64,000 nucleotides of DNA from GCA-001735895 sp964651385. GTDB lineage: Bacteria; Pseudomonadota; Gammaproteobacteria; GCA-001735895. The notes under the pieces are model-generated. The model was not told the origin of the DNA, made no database searches, and saw only the letters and a program-made list of their open reading frames with translations. The stretch is taken from assembly GCA_964651385.1 (NCBI GenBank), contig CAZYYM010000006.1, forward strand, positions 1-64,000, written 5' to 3'. The translations under genes and the position numbers were made by a program. Shown in pieces: positions 1 to 9,785 of the stretch (its first letter is position 1; the number at the start of each line of letters is the position of its first letter).

Positions 1-122
1 GATATAGGGCTTACCAATGCTGCGGTCTTGAACAGGATTTCCAGGTCTAGCGACGTCCTTTCAAGATGATCCTGATCCGTTGCGAAGTTGTTTAAAAGAC
101 TGCAGAATCCCCGTCTCATCAT
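1..122 (-). CDS. possible ORF running off the left edge
   Basis: An open frame of about 40 codons starts at tandem ATGs (122 and 119) and runs out of the window. It follows the beta-barrel gene in the same frame, after that gene's stop. No ribosome binding site is visible. The stretch SLDLEILFKTAALV faintly resembles the C-terminal motif of bacterial sugar transferases, but that is too short to name it. On the other strand, codons 1-22 of frame 1 are also open and end at a TGA near 67. Either could be chance. Confidence 0.2.
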   Translation of the reverse strand, partial: MMRRGFCSLLNNFATDQDHLERTSLDLEILFKTAALVSPI

Positions 123-149
123 GGACAAAGAAGTCAGAACCAGCCCTCT

Positions 150-1331
150 CTAAAAAAACCGCGCCAGCTCCAACAACAGATAATCATCCTGTTCAAACGC
201 GATCAATGGATCTTTATCATCGATATTGGTAAACACCTGCACTTCAATCGTCCCCTTCCAGCTATCTCCGATTCGACGATTACCTTCCAGCCTAAAACTA
301 CGACTTTGTTTTTCGGTGTCAAGCACAAAACCGGCTAACAACTCGGTGCTTTGTATATCGTTAAAGGCCAGTCGCGCACCGAAGAACAGATCTCGGTCAA
401 ACACTCCACGTTGGCCTTCAGGACGAGTATCGTGTGAATATTCGACCAGTGTTCCGAGATCAATGTCCGATTCATATACACCATAAAAAGTGTATTCAAA
501 TCCACCGGTCAACGCCTCGAAATCGATCGCGTCGGTATCGCGGTGAATCATTTCAAGTTTCCATGTCCAGTCTTCGTCGATGAGCTGCAAATCCAGGCCG
601 AACTGAGTCATTTGTACATAGTACGGTATCAACACCGGCTGACCATTGCTCCCTGGCCCCCGCACAAATTCAGGGTCACGATTTGTACCCTTAAACCAGG
701 AAAATCCAAAATCAAGATCATCGATGGTATGCGAGTAACGAATCGCATAATCGACATGGTTATCCTCGTCGGATGATTGATAGGTCGCAGCATCACCATC
801 GACTACCAATCGCGGTCGCGGTCGGCCCTCTACAGCCTGGAATGTACGCTCACGAAAACCGGGTAACATTAAAAAATCGAGTACACCCCAGTCCTGGTAG
901 CGCTTCAGATGTATCATCGGCTGGCCAAGTTTATCTTCGCCATCGATGCCCTCTACCTGATCGACCTGGTTAATGACATCGACCAGGTGCTGCGATTCAG
1001 TAACACCCCAGAACATGGTATTTATGCCGACCCGCCATTCATTATCACCATTCACATGTAACCAGAGCAGTTCGCGGACATCAGCATGATTGCGCTTTTC
1101 ATCTTTGTCGTCGGCACGCAGAAAGAGCTCGGCGCTCCAGCTATCCTCGCCATCATTCCAGTCACCGAACCACTTGGGTTTGACAGATAGTGTTAAATTA
1201 TCATCATACTGCTGATCGAATTGCGGGTCTTCGGAAAAAATAAAGGCTTCTAATGCAACATTTCCCGATAACCCGGCATTGGCAATACCAACCCAGGCCA
1301 TTAATATGGCGATCAAACAAATCTGTTTCAT
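150..1331 (-). CDS. predicted outer-membrane beta-barrel protein
   Basis: A 393-residue protein with an N-terminal signal peptide (basic start, hydrophobic core at about 4-18, Ala-rich end near residue 19). It then has alternating polar and aromatic stretches typical of transmembrane beta strands, and ends in Arg-Phe-Phe, matching the terminal aromatic signal of outer-membrane barrels. I do not recognise a specific family. It is the last gene of the operon below the TetR gene, five bases after the LolA-like gene. By context it may be the outer-membrane partner of the MMPL exporter and the LolA-like carrier; that role is inferred from position only. Start is the ATG at 1331. Confidence 0.6.
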   Translation of the reverse strand: MKQICLIAILMAWVGIANAGLSGNVALEAFIFSEDPQFDQQYDDNLTLSVKPKWFGDWNDGEDSWSAELFLRADDKDEKRNHADVRELLWLHVNGDNEWRVGINTMFWGVTESQHLVDVINQVDQVEGIDGEDKLGQPMIHLKRYQDWGVLDFLMLPGFRERTFQAVEGRPRPRLVVDGDAATYQSSDEDNHVDYAIRYSHTIDDLDFGFSWFKGTNRDPEFVRGPGSNGQPVLIPYYVQMTQFGLDLQLIDEDWTWKLEMIHRDTDAIDFEALTGGFEYTFYGVYESDIDLGTLVEYSHDTRPEGQRGVFDRDLFFGARLAFNDIQSTELLAGFVLDTEKQSRSFRLEGNRRIGDSWKGTIEVQVFTNIDDKDPLIAFEQDDYLLLELARFF

Positions 1332-1336
1332 TACTG

Positions 1337-2143
1337 TTATTTGAGTCGTTTCAGGGCCTGTGAGCGAAAATCACTATTTTTTAGACCCGTCTGGAACTGA
1401 TAATTTTTCCATTCAAGTCGGGTGCTTTTACCGTTTTGGTTATTGACCATATCCATCACGCCGGGACGCCAGTAGTGACCGAGAAACTGCTGAAAATTAC
1501 TTGCAGTCAAGGTTTTTAACAAGGCTTTTTTACGGTCATAGTACTCAGCCTTGATAACTCGATAGGCTTCTTTATCGAGCCAGGCTACCTGGCGCGTATA
1601 ACCCGAATGCTTATAAGCCGGGAATCGTTCGATCACAAAGCATTGCAATTCACCACAGGCTTCTTCACCGATTAAATTATAGGTATATTTCTCGACTTCC
1701 TGCGAGCCAAGATCTTCGAATGCAAAAGTACTGCCCATGAACGGACCTGATTTGTTTCGTGAGTTTATTCGTTTCACTTTTTTCAATGCGGGCAAATATA
1801 ACCACTGATCGTCCGGCTCGAGACCGTGTGAATAGGTCAGCATAGCCGTTCCCTTAACATCGTTGGGTTCATCAAATATCGACAAACTTTTATCACCGTC
1901 ACCTTCGACCTCTTTAGTTCTGATTCGAATTAATCGCGTCGATGTATCACCCGTTTTGGTTTTTATAGTCATTACCATATCGGCGGTGAAATCGCCGAAA
2001 CCACGGTCATAACTTCGGGCTGCTGTTGCTATCTCCAGGCCTTTTTCTTCGGGGGTTTGGGCCTGAATTTGCGGAGACAAAATTCCCAGCAGACCTAACA
2101 AAATAGCGGATAGTTTCAATGTGTTGTGTTGTAGCTTAGGCAT
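1337..2143 (-). CDS. outer membrane lipoprotein-sorting (LolA-like) protein
   Basis: The 268-residue product has a signal peptide (hydrophobic run LSAILLGLLGIL, then an Ala-Gln-Ala site) and the fold markers of the LolA-like family that accompanies MMPL exporters. These include the segment with LYLPALKKVKRI and the GPFMGSTFAFEDLGS stretch. Such proteins are periplasmic and thought to ferry hydrophobic cargo or lipoproteins. A longer frame begins with TTG at 2164, but the ATG at 2143 has an AAGGAG site about 8 bases upstream and overlaps the MMPL stop by 8 bases, so it is preferred. Substrate is unknown. Confidence 0.75.
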   Translation of the reverse strand: MPKLQHNTLKLSAILLGLLGILSPQIQAQTPEEKGLEIATAARSYDRGFGDFTADMVMTIKTKTGDTSTRLIRIRTKEVEGDGDKSLSIFDEPNDVKGTAMLTYSHGLEPDDQWLYLPALKKVKRINSRNKSGPFMGSTFAFEDLGSQEVEKYTYNLIGEEACGELQCFVIERFPAYKHSGYTRQVAWLDKEAYRVIKAEYYDRKKALLKTLTASNFQQFLGHYWRPGVMDMVNNQNGKSTRLEWKNYQFQTGLKNSDFRSQALKRLK

Positions 2144-4433
2144 TACTGTGCTCCTTTTTATCAAACGCCATTAATATCGGGGGTAACAGCAAAAAATCAG
2201 CGACAATAGCGAATATTATTGTCACTGCTGTCATAAAAGCCATATCTGAATTCAACTTGAAGGCGGAGAAAGTCAGAACGAAAAATCCTGCAATTAAAAC
2301 AAGTGAAGTCACCAATAATGCCAGTCCGACTGTATTAAAAGCATAACGCACAGCATCCTGGGAATTAAGATTTTTCTCTCGTCGCGCCCTCAAATACTTA
2401 CTGAGGAAATGCACCGTATCGTCGACGACTATACCCAGGGTCATGCCGGTGACGACCGATAGTGCCAATCCCACCTGGCCAACTGCAAATCCCCAGACAC
2501 CAAATGCCAATGCAGCGGGGATCAGATTTGGGATCAAGCTTAACAAGCCAATTTTGAACGATCTCAACGCAAACACCAGAATGACGGAAATCAAAACCAG
2601 TGCAATCGTAGTACCCAATAACATACTGTAGATATTTCTCTGGCCGATATGACTGAACATCAGTGTCGGACTAGCACCAACGACGTGCATGCTCTCGGGG
2701 GCATTATCGCGCAACCATTTTTGTGCACGGTCTTCCAGTGCAAGCACCGTATTGGAGGTCATGTTATGCAGCATCACCACCATACGTGTTGCCGATTTGT
2801 CGATGTTAATCTGATTATTTAAATCGAGACCATAAGGCAGCGACATTTCATACAACAACAGATACTGAGCTGCCAGATCGCGTTGCTCCGGCAAACGATA
2901 ATAAGTGTCATCATCACCATGCATACTGCGATTCAGTCGCTTGAAGGTATCAGAAATAACATTGACATGGATGACTTCGGGCTGCTTTAGATACCAATTG
3001 GCAAAGTCTTCAACCTTTTGCTGAAAAGCTGGCTCGCTGACCCCTCCATCTTCACCTGACTCCAGCGAATAGTTAACCAGATATAGCCCGCTCAGGTGTT
3101 TCGACGCAAAGTCGGCATCGCGTCGGAACTCAATTTTTTCACTGAAATACTTTACGAAATCATCGTTGAGTTCGTTCATGGGGACAAATGAAACCAGTAA
3201 TACGCTGGCTATGCCCATGGCTAATAAAAGCATCGAACGTTTCGCAATCACAAACTCGGCAAAATGCCGCATGGCAATACTCGAAGGGGTGTCTCTGACT
3301 TTCTGGCGACCGGGCAAAATCATCGAAATCGCCGGCAGAAAGGTCACACTGAGTACGAACGCCACCATAACGCCCATCGCAACAATATTACCGAGATCGC
3401 GAAACGGCGGCGCATCTGAAAAATTCATACTCATAAATCCTATCGCGGTGGTGATACTGGTGAGGAATACCGGTTGCATATTGATGCGAATACTATCGAC
3501 CATTGCCGCATGCTTACTTTCGCCGCGACGCATAGCTAGCACAAAACTCATCAGGATATGCACGCTGTCGGCAATCGCCATGGTCGGAATTATCATAATC
3601 GCCGAGAACGACGGCGGTGTCAGCGCTATACCGAGCCAGCCTGCCAAACCCATGGCACCGGCAATAGCGAAAATAATAATAATAAACGTCGCAACTGTGC
3701 CAGAAAGACCGCGAATCCAAAAATATAACACCACCACGAATATCAATAACATCAACGGAAACAATGTCGACATATCGTATTGACTTGCTTCAGGGAATGC
3801 TTGATTCATCATCACAATGCCGGTTAAACGAACCTCTATATCGGGAAATTTTGCGCGAAACTCCTCGCGTAATTCACGGATAAAGGTAACCACTTCGGGG
3901 TTTTCTACAATTGGATCGACACCTGGTAATTCAATATTGATATTAACGCCTGTGACAAGCGCGGAAGGCGAGATCAGGCGATTTATCAACACCGGTTCAG
4001 ACAGGGCAATATTTCGAATTCGGATGAGGTCTTCATCGCTTAATTCGCCGGGTTCCGACACCAGGTCTTCAACCAGCAAATCATCCTCAATTGCCGAAGT
4101 ATGTTGATAGTTGGTTATCGATTCCACACGAGTCGAATACGGTGTCTCCCAGGCACGTTCGGTCAACCAGGCGACGGCCTCAAGAGTCGGACGGGTAAAA
4201 ACCTCGCCGTTTTTAGGCACGAGTAACAGCATCGCATTATCGCTTCGCGAATAGGTATTCTGAATATTTTCGAATGCTAATAATTGCGGATTATCTTCAC
4301 CGAAAAATACCCGGTAATCATTAGTAAAGGTCAGGTATTGCGCACCCGCTCCCATTAACATGACCCAAATAACGGAAAATAATACAGTTAACCATTTGAA
4401 ACGAATTATAAATTCGGCGAATTGCTTGACCAT
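2136..4433 (-). CDS. RND superfamily exporter, MMPL type
   Basis: A 765-residue inner-membrane protein with the duplicated RND/MMPL layout: one N-terminal transmembrane helix, a large periplasmic domain, five clustered helices, then the same pattern repeated. The second helix bundle contains GMTLGIVVDDTVHFLSKY, matching the conserved acidic helix-4 motif of the family, and the first contains MAIADSVHILMSF. MMPL proteins use the proton gradient to move lipids or hydrophobic compounds. It sits between the TetR regulator (12-base gap) and the LolA-like gene (8-base overlap), so the three are probably one transcript. Substrate cannot be predicted. Confidence 0.85.
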   Translation of the reverse strand: MVKQFAEFIIRFKWLTVLFSVIWVMLMGAGAQYLTFTNDYRVFFGEDNPQLLAFENIQNTYSRSDNAMLLLVPKNGEVFTRPTLEAVAWLTERAWETPYSTRVESITNYQHTSAIEDDLLVEDLVSEPGELSDEDLIRIRNIALSEPVLINRLISPSALVTGVNINIELPGVDPIVENPEVVTFIRELREEFRAKFPDIEVRLTGIVMMNQAFPEASQYDMSTLFPLMLLIFVVVLYFWIRGLSGTVATFIIIIFAIAGAMGLAGWLGIALTPPSFSAIMIIPTMAIADSVHILMSFVLAMRRGESKHAAMVDSIRINMQPVFLTSITTAIGFMSMNFSDAPPFRDLGNIVAMGVMVAFVLSVTFLPAISMILPGRQKVRDTPSSIAMRHFAEFVIAKRSMLLLAMGIASVLLVSFVPMNELNDDFVKYFSEKIEFRRDADFASKHLSGLYLVNYSLESGEDGGVSEPAFQQKVEDFANWYLKQPEVIHVNVISDTFKRLNRSMHGDDDTYYRLPEQRDLAAQYLLLYEMSLPYGLDLNNQINIDKSATRMVVMLHNMTSNTVLALEDRAQKWLRDNAPESMHVVGASPTLMFSHIGQRNIYSMLLGTTIALVLISVILVFALRSFKIGLLSLIPNLIPAALAFGVWGFAVGQVGLALSVVTGMTLGIVVDDTVHFLSKYLRARREKNLNSQDAVRYAFNTVGLALLVTSLVLIAGFFVLTFSAFKLNSDMAFMTAVTIIFAIVADFLLLPPILMAFDKKEHSNA

Positions 4434-4445
4434 TGAGTCTCTCTA

Positions 4446-5087
4446 TTAATTTTTGCGAATTAATTGCAGATACTGGATTAATCCAGCACCGCAACGGTAA
4501 AGTTTTTCCAGATCCTGCGCCACTTTGGCGGCATTGAGCGCGCCTTCCATGGTTGCCACTATAGTGACCGCGGCGGTATATGGATCGACATCACCCAAAA
4601 TTAGATTATTTTTCTGCGCCCGTTTCAAACTATCGGCGATCGCACCATGCCATTGATCGTATATTTTCATTAGCCGCGTTCGAAAACCTTCGTCTATCGG
4701 CGCCATTTCCTGCGCCAGCGAGGTTAGCGGGCAACCGAGCTGTATATCGATTAAAGTAAATTCAACACCTGAAGCCTGTATCAGTTCGACGAGACCATCG
4801 ATAGGATGGTCGAAAATCTGTAATGGCTTGACGAAACTGAGGTGGATGCGCTGGGCTATGACTTCGTCAATAACCGCATAGCCGAGCTCTGTTTTGTTGG
4901 GGAAATGGTGATAAAGCGCACCTTTGGTGACACCGGTTCGAGCCAGAATATTACTCAGACTGGCCGACTGAAAGCCCTGGCAGTGAATTTCTTTATAAGC
5001 CGCCAATAAAATTTGGGCGCGCGTACCCGGTAGAATTTCTCCGAGTGGTCTCCACCAATAAACACTGTTTTCAGGTAAACTTTTCAT
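4446..5087 (-). CDS. TetR/AcrR family transcriptional regulator
   Basis: A 213-residue repressor-like protein. The N-terminal helix-turn-helix is clear: ARAQILLAAYKEIH, then SLSNILARTGVTKGALYHHF followed by PNKTELGYAVID. The C-terminal half is the variable ligand-binding and dimer domain. A longer frame starts at TTG 5105, but the promoter puts the transcript start at about 5108, so the ATG at 5087 is chosen. It is the first gene of the exporter operon and lies downstream of two operator-like repeats, so autorepression released by a small hydrophobic ligand is the likely control. Ligand unknown. Confidence 0.88.
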   Translation of the reverse strand: MKSLPENSVYWWRPLGEILPGTRAQILLAAYKEIHCQGFQSASLSNILARTGVTKGALYHHFPNKTELGYAVIDEVIAQRIHLSFVKPLQIFDHPIDGLVELIQASGVEFTLIDIQLGCPLTSLAQEMAPIDEGFRTRLMKIYDQWHGAIADSLKRAQKNNLILGDVDPYTAAVTIVATMEGALNAAKVAQDLEKLYRCGAGLIQYLQLIRKN

Positions 5088-5098
5088 AAGAGTGTAAC

Positions 5099-5135
5099 AT
5101 ACCAACTGGTTTGCTTTATAATACCAACCGGTATG
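5099..5135. promoter_or_regulatory. pair of TetR-type operator repeats
   Basis: ATACCAACTGGTTTG at 5099-5113 and ATACCAACCGGTATG at 5121-5135 are direct repeats differing at two positions and spaced 22 bases, two helical turns. Each is also a partial dyad (ATACC....GGTAT in the second). One lies in the spacer of the promoter and the other across the expected transcript start, a layout expected for repression by the adjacent TetR protein. Binding itself is inferred. Confidence 0.65.
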
Positions 5136-5143
5136 TATGTCAA
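5115..5143 (-). promoter_or_regulatory. sigma-70 promoter of the tetR-MMPL operon
   Basis: On the minus strand TTGACA (5143 to 5138, a perfect -35) is followed after exactly 17 bases by TATAAA (5120 to 5115, a near-consensus -10). Transcription should start near 5108, about 20 bases before the TetR ATG at 5087. Confidence 0.75.
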
Positions 5144-5151
5144 CTTTTTAT

Positions 5152-8034
5152 TTAAATTGCCACCATTACTCTTACGGCATCGAGGCGCAACCTTGCATGA
5201 CTTAGTGCGGATTCAAAAGAATTTAATTGCTCACGGAAGTATTCAATTTCATCGTCGCGCACGCTGGAATTAATTTGTTGCAAGGCAATCAGCCTGTCTA
5301 CCTCGCGACCCAATACTTCACTACCTCTCTGCCTGGCTATTTCAACCATGTCAGGAACCTGTTGCCCGGCGGCCACTTCAGCAACCTGGATTAAATTGTC
5401 CAGCTCCGTTTTGCGGGCTCTTATAATCTTAATCGAAGTATCGATATCGACTCGCTGCATAAGCGGCTTTATGGTATCCCGGTCGAGGATATGGCCATGT
5501 TGACGGTTTTTCTCATCGATAACAATTACAACACCACTGTTTGGAAAAAAGCGCTGGTGGCCTGAACTGATTTTATCTGAAAACTCCATTAGAAAATGAC
5601 ACTCGAGCAACAGGCTTCCCGGTTTAACACCCGCGTATTTAATTGCAATGAGCGCGGTATTGCCAAATTCGCTACTGAGAATCAAATCCATCGCATTGCG
5701 CACAAACGGGTGCTCCCAACTAAGGTAATGCACATTCTCGTTGGCCAAAGCAACATTGCGACGATAGGTGACGGTCATACCATCATCGGGTAACCCGGGC
5801 ATCCTGGTAAGCATATTGTCACCCGGAGTTATCACCCAGCAATCCTGGCCACGAATATCACTATTAACGCCGTAGCAGTCGTAAATTCGCTCCATGAATT
5901 TAAATAAATCGAGATCGAAATCCCGTTGCATAGCCTGGTCAGCTAAGGACTCGGCGATCATTGGTCGGCAGGAATTGACTTCCAGTAAACGATCACGACC
6001 CTGCTGTAAGGTCTCATTTAATTCATCGTGCAAAGCGGCGGTGTTGTCAATAAATTCGTCGACTGGCAAATCCGGTGATTGTAAATGCTGGCGAAGCTCA
6101 ACCTGGGTTTGCATATATACCTGATGTCCGGCCGGACAGGTATGCCGGAATGCATTCATGCCTTCATCGTACCAGCGAAACATTACCGCCTGCGCGCTTT
6201 GTTGTAAATAAGGCACGTGAATATTGATCACGGCATTCTGGCCGATTCGATCCAGCCGACCGATACGCTGTTCGAGCAAATCCGGATTAAGCGGCAAATC
6301 AAATAGAACCAGGTGATGAGCAAATTGAAAATTGCGACCTTCGCTGCCAATTTCCGAACAGATTAAAACCTGCGCTCCGGAATCATGGTCGGAAAAATCA
6401 GCTGCTCCCTTATCGCGCTCAATCAGATTCATGCCCTCATGGAACACAGCCGCGCGAATCCCGAATTTGATCTTTAGCTGGTCGACCAGTCTTAAAGCCG
6501 TGTCGGCTTCTGACGTTATAACAAGAATCTTACGTGTCTTGTTACCTCTTAGAAATTCACCCAGCCAGTCGAAACGGGGGTCGCAATCAATCCAGACTTG
6601 CTCCATTCCAGGCATTAGTTCCGGTGATAACAGGTTTTGAAGGTCGGCTCCCGTGGTATCACATTTTTGCCAGTTTTGGCGCCACTGATCACCGGGGTTT
6701 AATGCATAGGCATGAACTTCGCGCTCTGGAAATCCCTGAACCACATGCCGGGTATTACGAAATAGAATACGGCCCGTACCGTGCCGATCGAGCAAGTGTT
6801 CAATCAATGAGTTGCGCGCCATTTCCCGCCTTTCCTCATTTTCGCTGGCGAGTTTACCCAGCCATTCTCGATTGTCGCCTTCTGCCAGAGTTTCATCGAG
6901 CATCTGCCATTGATTATCATCCATTCGAGCTCCTTGATGCAGCACTTCGACCAAATCGGCCAATTGGCCATAAGCCGATTCGTCCTGCAAGAAGCTGTCA
7001 AGATCACCAAACCGATTCGGGTCTAATAGCCGCAGACGGGCAAAATGGCTCTCCTTACCAAGTTGTTCCGGCGTCGCGGTTAGTAGCAAAACACCCGGCG
7101 TTTTAATCGCTAACGATTCAACAATTTGATATTCCGCACTGATAGACTCCAAGGTCCAGGCCAGGTGGTGTGCTTCATCGACGACCAGCAAATCCCACTC
7201 TCCCTGTAGCGCCTGCTCCCTGCGATTTTCCTGGTTTAGCAAAAACTGTAAGCTACATATAATGAGCTGCTCACTATGAAACGGATTGTCTCCATTTCCA
7301 ATGCCTTCGTCACCGGACTCTTCAATCGCCTGACAACGGTCTTCATCAAATACACTAAACATCAAATTGAAACGGCGTACCATTTCTACCAGCCATTGAT
7401 GAACCAGCGATTCCGGCACAACGATCAAGACGCGATGCGCACGTTCCAGCAATAACTGCTGATGCAGTATTAAACCGGCTTCGATGGTTTTTCCAAGGCC
7501 CACCTCATCGGCCAGCAACACTCGTGGCGCAAAGCGACGGGAAACTTCGTGGGCGATGTACAGTTGATGGGCGATTAAACTGGTGCGACAACCCGCCAGT
7601 CCGTAAATCGGTGACTGTAATAAAGTATTGGCAATTAAGCGCGCCCGAGTGCGCAATGAAAACCATTTATTACGATCGATCTGGCAATTCAGTAAGCGTT
7701 CCCCCGGTCTATTTAATTGCAGATAATTATTAAGTTTACCCTCCGGTAATAGCGCTGCATTACCCGCTTCGTCCTCACAGTGATAAACAATCAGACCACT
7801 GGATTCTTCCAGTTTAAGTATCTGCAAAAGCTGATTTTCCTGATTCTGAATCCAATCTCCGGGGCTAAATTTAACCCGTGTCAATGGCGCATCCTGCCGC
7901 GCGTAAATTCTAATTTCGGTAGTTGCCGGGAAGATAATGCTAACGGTACGATGTTCAATTTCGATGACCATACCGAGGCCAAGCTGTAATTCGGCAGCGC
8001 TGATCCAGCGTTGGCCGATAGAAAACTCCTGCAT
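5152..8034 (-). CDS. rapA: RNA polymerase-associated ATP-dependent helicase RapA
   Basis: A 960-residue Swi2/Snf2 ATPase that binds RNA polymerase and promotes its recycling. The N-terminus (FSIGQRWISAAELQLGLG) matches RapA Tudor-like domains. Walker A is DEVGLGKTIEAGL near residue 178 and the DEAH box is VVDEAHHLAW near 285. The helicase C-lobe has ICSEIGSEGRNFQFAHHLV and QRIGRLDRIGQ. Length fits E. coli RapA (968). The longer frame starts at a GTG at 8058; the ATG at 8034 aligns with the known N-terminus and has a GGGA upstream. It is monocistronic, divergent from bioD across about 190 bases with no obvious element. Confidence 0.95.
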   Translation of the reverse strand: MQEFSIGQRWISAAELQLGLGMVIEIEHRTVSIIFPATTEIRIYARQDAPLTRVKFSPGDWIQNQENQLLQILKLEESSGLIVYHCEDEAGNAALLPEGKLNNYLQLNRPGERLLNCQIDRNKWFSLRTRARLIANTLLQSPIYGLAGCRTSLIAHQLYIAHEVSRRFAPRVLLADEVGLGKTIEAGLILHQQLLLERAHRVLIVVPESLVHQWLVEMVRRFNLMFSVFDEDRCQAIEESGDEGIGNGDNPFHSEQLIICSLQFLLNQENRREQALQGEWDLLVVDEAHHLAWTLESISAEYQIVESLAIKTPGVLLLTATPEQLGKESHFARLRLLDPNRFGDLDSFLQDESAYGQLADLVEVLHQGARMDDNQWQMLDETLAEGDNREWLGKLASENEERREMARNSLIEHLLDRHGTGRILFRNTRHVVQGFPEREVHAYALNPGDQWRQNWQKCDTTGADLQNLLSPELMPGMEQVWIDCDPRFDWLGEFLRGNKTRKILVITSEADTALRLVDQLKIKFGIRAAVFHEGMNLIERDKGAADFSDHDSGAQVLICSEIGSEGRNFQFAHHLVLFDLPLNPDLLEQRIGRLDRIGQNAVINIHVPYLQQSAQAVMFRWYDEGMNAFRHTCPAGHQVYMQTQVELRQHLQSPDLPVDEFIDNTAALHDELNETLQQGRDRLLEVNSCRPMIAESLADQAMQRDFDLDLFKFMERIYDCYGVNSDIRGQDCWVITPGDNMLTRMPGLPDDGMTVTYRRNVALANENVHYLSWEHPFVRNAMDLILSSEFGNTALIAIKYAGVKPGSLLLECHFLMEFSDKISSGHQRFFPNSGVVIVIDEKNRQHGHILDRDTIKPLMQRVDIDTSIKIIRARKTELDNLIQVAEVAAGQQVPDMVEIARQRGSEVLGREVDRLIALQQINSSVRDDEIEYFREQLNSFESALSHARLRLDAVRVMVAI

Positions 8035-8226
8035 TGCGATTCCCGCGGATTTTGTCACGATTTGCCTTATCCGATGTCAGTGTCTGCACTTTCGCGTCAG
8101 CCGACCAGCTGTCCATCGAGTCGAATTAACGAGTCCAGATTATAACAAGGGAATACAATAAAAGTTGGATTAATTGTTTGTTTATTGCGACTTGCAGTGA
8201 AGTCCATTCTTACTCAGAATGCCTGC

Positions 8227-8901
8227 ATGATCCCTATTGATTGTAATGGCTATTTTATTACAGGTTCCGACACAGATGTCGGTAAAACCTATATTACCTG
8301 CCTGATAATCCAGCAGCTACGAGCTTTAAACAAATCTATTGAGGTGCGCAAGCCAGCCGAGTCCGGTTGCAAAGTAGATCAACAGGGAAACCTGCTTGCC
8401 GCAGATGCGATGTTATTAAGTGCTGCGAACAATCGACAACAAGACATCGAAGTAGTAACGCCTTACCGTTTCAGAGCTGCACTGGCGCCACACCGGGCAG
8501 CACGTCTCAATGGAACTGAATTGAATTTACGTAATCTTATCGAGGCTTGCCACCACGAACAAACAGACTGCCTGCTAATTGTGGAGGGGGCAGGCGGTTT
8601 TTACTCACCGCTGGCAAAGGACGGCTTAAACGCAGACCTGGCCAGCGCCTTGCAATTGCCGGTATTTATCGTAGTTAACGATCGCATAGGTGGTGTCAAT
8701 CAGGCACTTATGACGATTGCAGCAGTCGAAGGTCGCCATCTGCCGATAGCAGCCATTGTTTTCAATCAGGTGGAACCAGATCACGAAGTTCACATGGATA
8801 ACCTGGCCGATTTGGCTCAATATTGCGACTATCCCGTTTTTCACTGCGGCCATCAACAATCGCTTCCAATCCTTTTCGACGTGGACGTTACTGAAAAATA
8901 A
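8227..8901 (+). CDS. bioD: dethiobiotin synthetase
   Basis: A 224-residue enzyme that closes the ureido ring of dethiobiotin from 7,8-diaminopelargonate, CO2 and ATP in biotin synthesis. The P-loop GSDTDVGKT is at residues 13-21, KPAESG follows, and EGAGGFYSPL matches the conserved BioD motif. The ATG at 8227 gives the family's usual length; the frame is open further upstream to a TTG at 8185. The stop overlaps the next start in TAATG, so bioD and rarD are probably translationally coupled. No other bio gene is in the window. Confidence 0.93.
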   Translation: MIPIDCNGYFITGSDTDVGKTYITCLIIQQLRALNKSIEVRKPAESGCKVDQQGNLLAADAMLLSAANNRQQDIEVVTPYRFRAALAPHRAARLNGTELNLRNLIEACHHEQTDCLLIVEGAGGFYSPLAKDGLNADLASALQLPVFIVVNDRIGGVNQALMTIAAVEGRHLPIAAIVFNQVEPDHEVHMDNLADLAQYCDYPVFHCGHQQSLPILFDVDVTEK

Positions 8902-9785
8902 TGCGCGGTTATCTTGTAATTCTCACCGGTTACATCGGTTGGGGATTGTTTCCCCTCTATTGGGCATTACTCAGCCATGTACCGGCATTTGAAGTATTAC
9001 TACATCGCATGCTCTGGGCTATGCCGATATTGTTTTTATTCATCGCAATCAATGATCGACGCCGAAAACAGGTTGCCGCTGCATTCCAGTCCTGGGCTTC
9101 TATGCGTCTACTATTCATTTCAAGCCTGATGATATGCTTTAACTGGGGAGTTTATATCTGGGCCGTCGCCAATCATCGAGTAATCGAGGCCAGCATGGGT
9201 TATTTTCTGACGCCGCTGTTAAATGTATTGACCGGCGTGCTCTTCCTCCAGGAAAGGATCGACAAAATGAAACGAATCGCAATTGCATTCGCAGCGACCG
9301 GTGTTTTGTACTATATCGTCAGCACATCGATAATTCCCTGGGTCGGTCTGGCCGTCGGTGTCAGCTTTGCTGGCTATGGGTTTTTGCGCAAGCAGATGGA
9401 TACCAACGCCATTCCGGGGTTGTTTATTGAAACCGTGATCCTGTTGCCGTTTACTTTGATATTGGTATTGTGGCTACATTATCAGGGACAAGCAATATTT
9501 TTAAATGACAGCTTCAAAACGGATCTCCTATTAATTCTCGGAGGGCCGATTACAGTTTTACCGCTGGCATTTTTTACAGCTGGTACGCGGTTACTACCTA
9601 TGACCACGGTCGGTATTTTATTTTATGTTACGCCGACCCTGCAATTTCTGTCCGGTATTATTTTACTTGGCGAAAACTTTGACAGCGATCAGTTGATAGG
9701 ATTTTCTGGCATCTGGATTGGTCTGGCGATTTTTAGTTATAACCTGTTTCAGGTTAAATCAGTCAGAGAAATGATAAGGCCTTAA
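8901..9785 (+). CDS. rarD: RarD family EamA-type transporter
   Basis: A 294-residue inner-membrane protein with ten predicted transmembrane helices in two EamA halves. Length and motifs (GYFLTPLLNVLTGVLFLQER, and FYVTPTLQFLSG in the second half) match RarD, a drug/metabolite-transporter superfamily member of uncertain substrate. It is coupled to bioD by a one-base overlap. Its 3' end overlaps the convergent pyruvate kinase by four bases, leaving no room for a separate terminator. Confidence 0.85.
   Translation: MRGYLVILTGYIGWGLFPLYWALLSHVPAFEVLLHRMLWAMPILFLFIAINDRRRKQVAAAFQSWASMRLLFISSLMICFNWGVYIWAVANHRVIEASMGYFLTPLLNVLTGVLFLQERIDKMKRIAIAFAATGVLYYIVSTSIIPWVGLAVGVSFAGYGFLRKQMDTNAIPGLFIETVILLPFTLILVLWLHYQGQAIFLNDSFKTDLLLILGGPITVLPLAFFTAGTRLLPMTTVGILFYVTPTLQFLSGIILLGENFDSDQLIGFSGIWIGLAIFSYNLFQVKSVREMIRP

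Noticed and set aside
3166..3783. 205-codon plus-strand frame within the MMPL gene
   Set aside because: It is antisense to a well-supported transporter, has no ribosome binding site or family likeness, and its composition mirrors the hydrophobic codons opposite.
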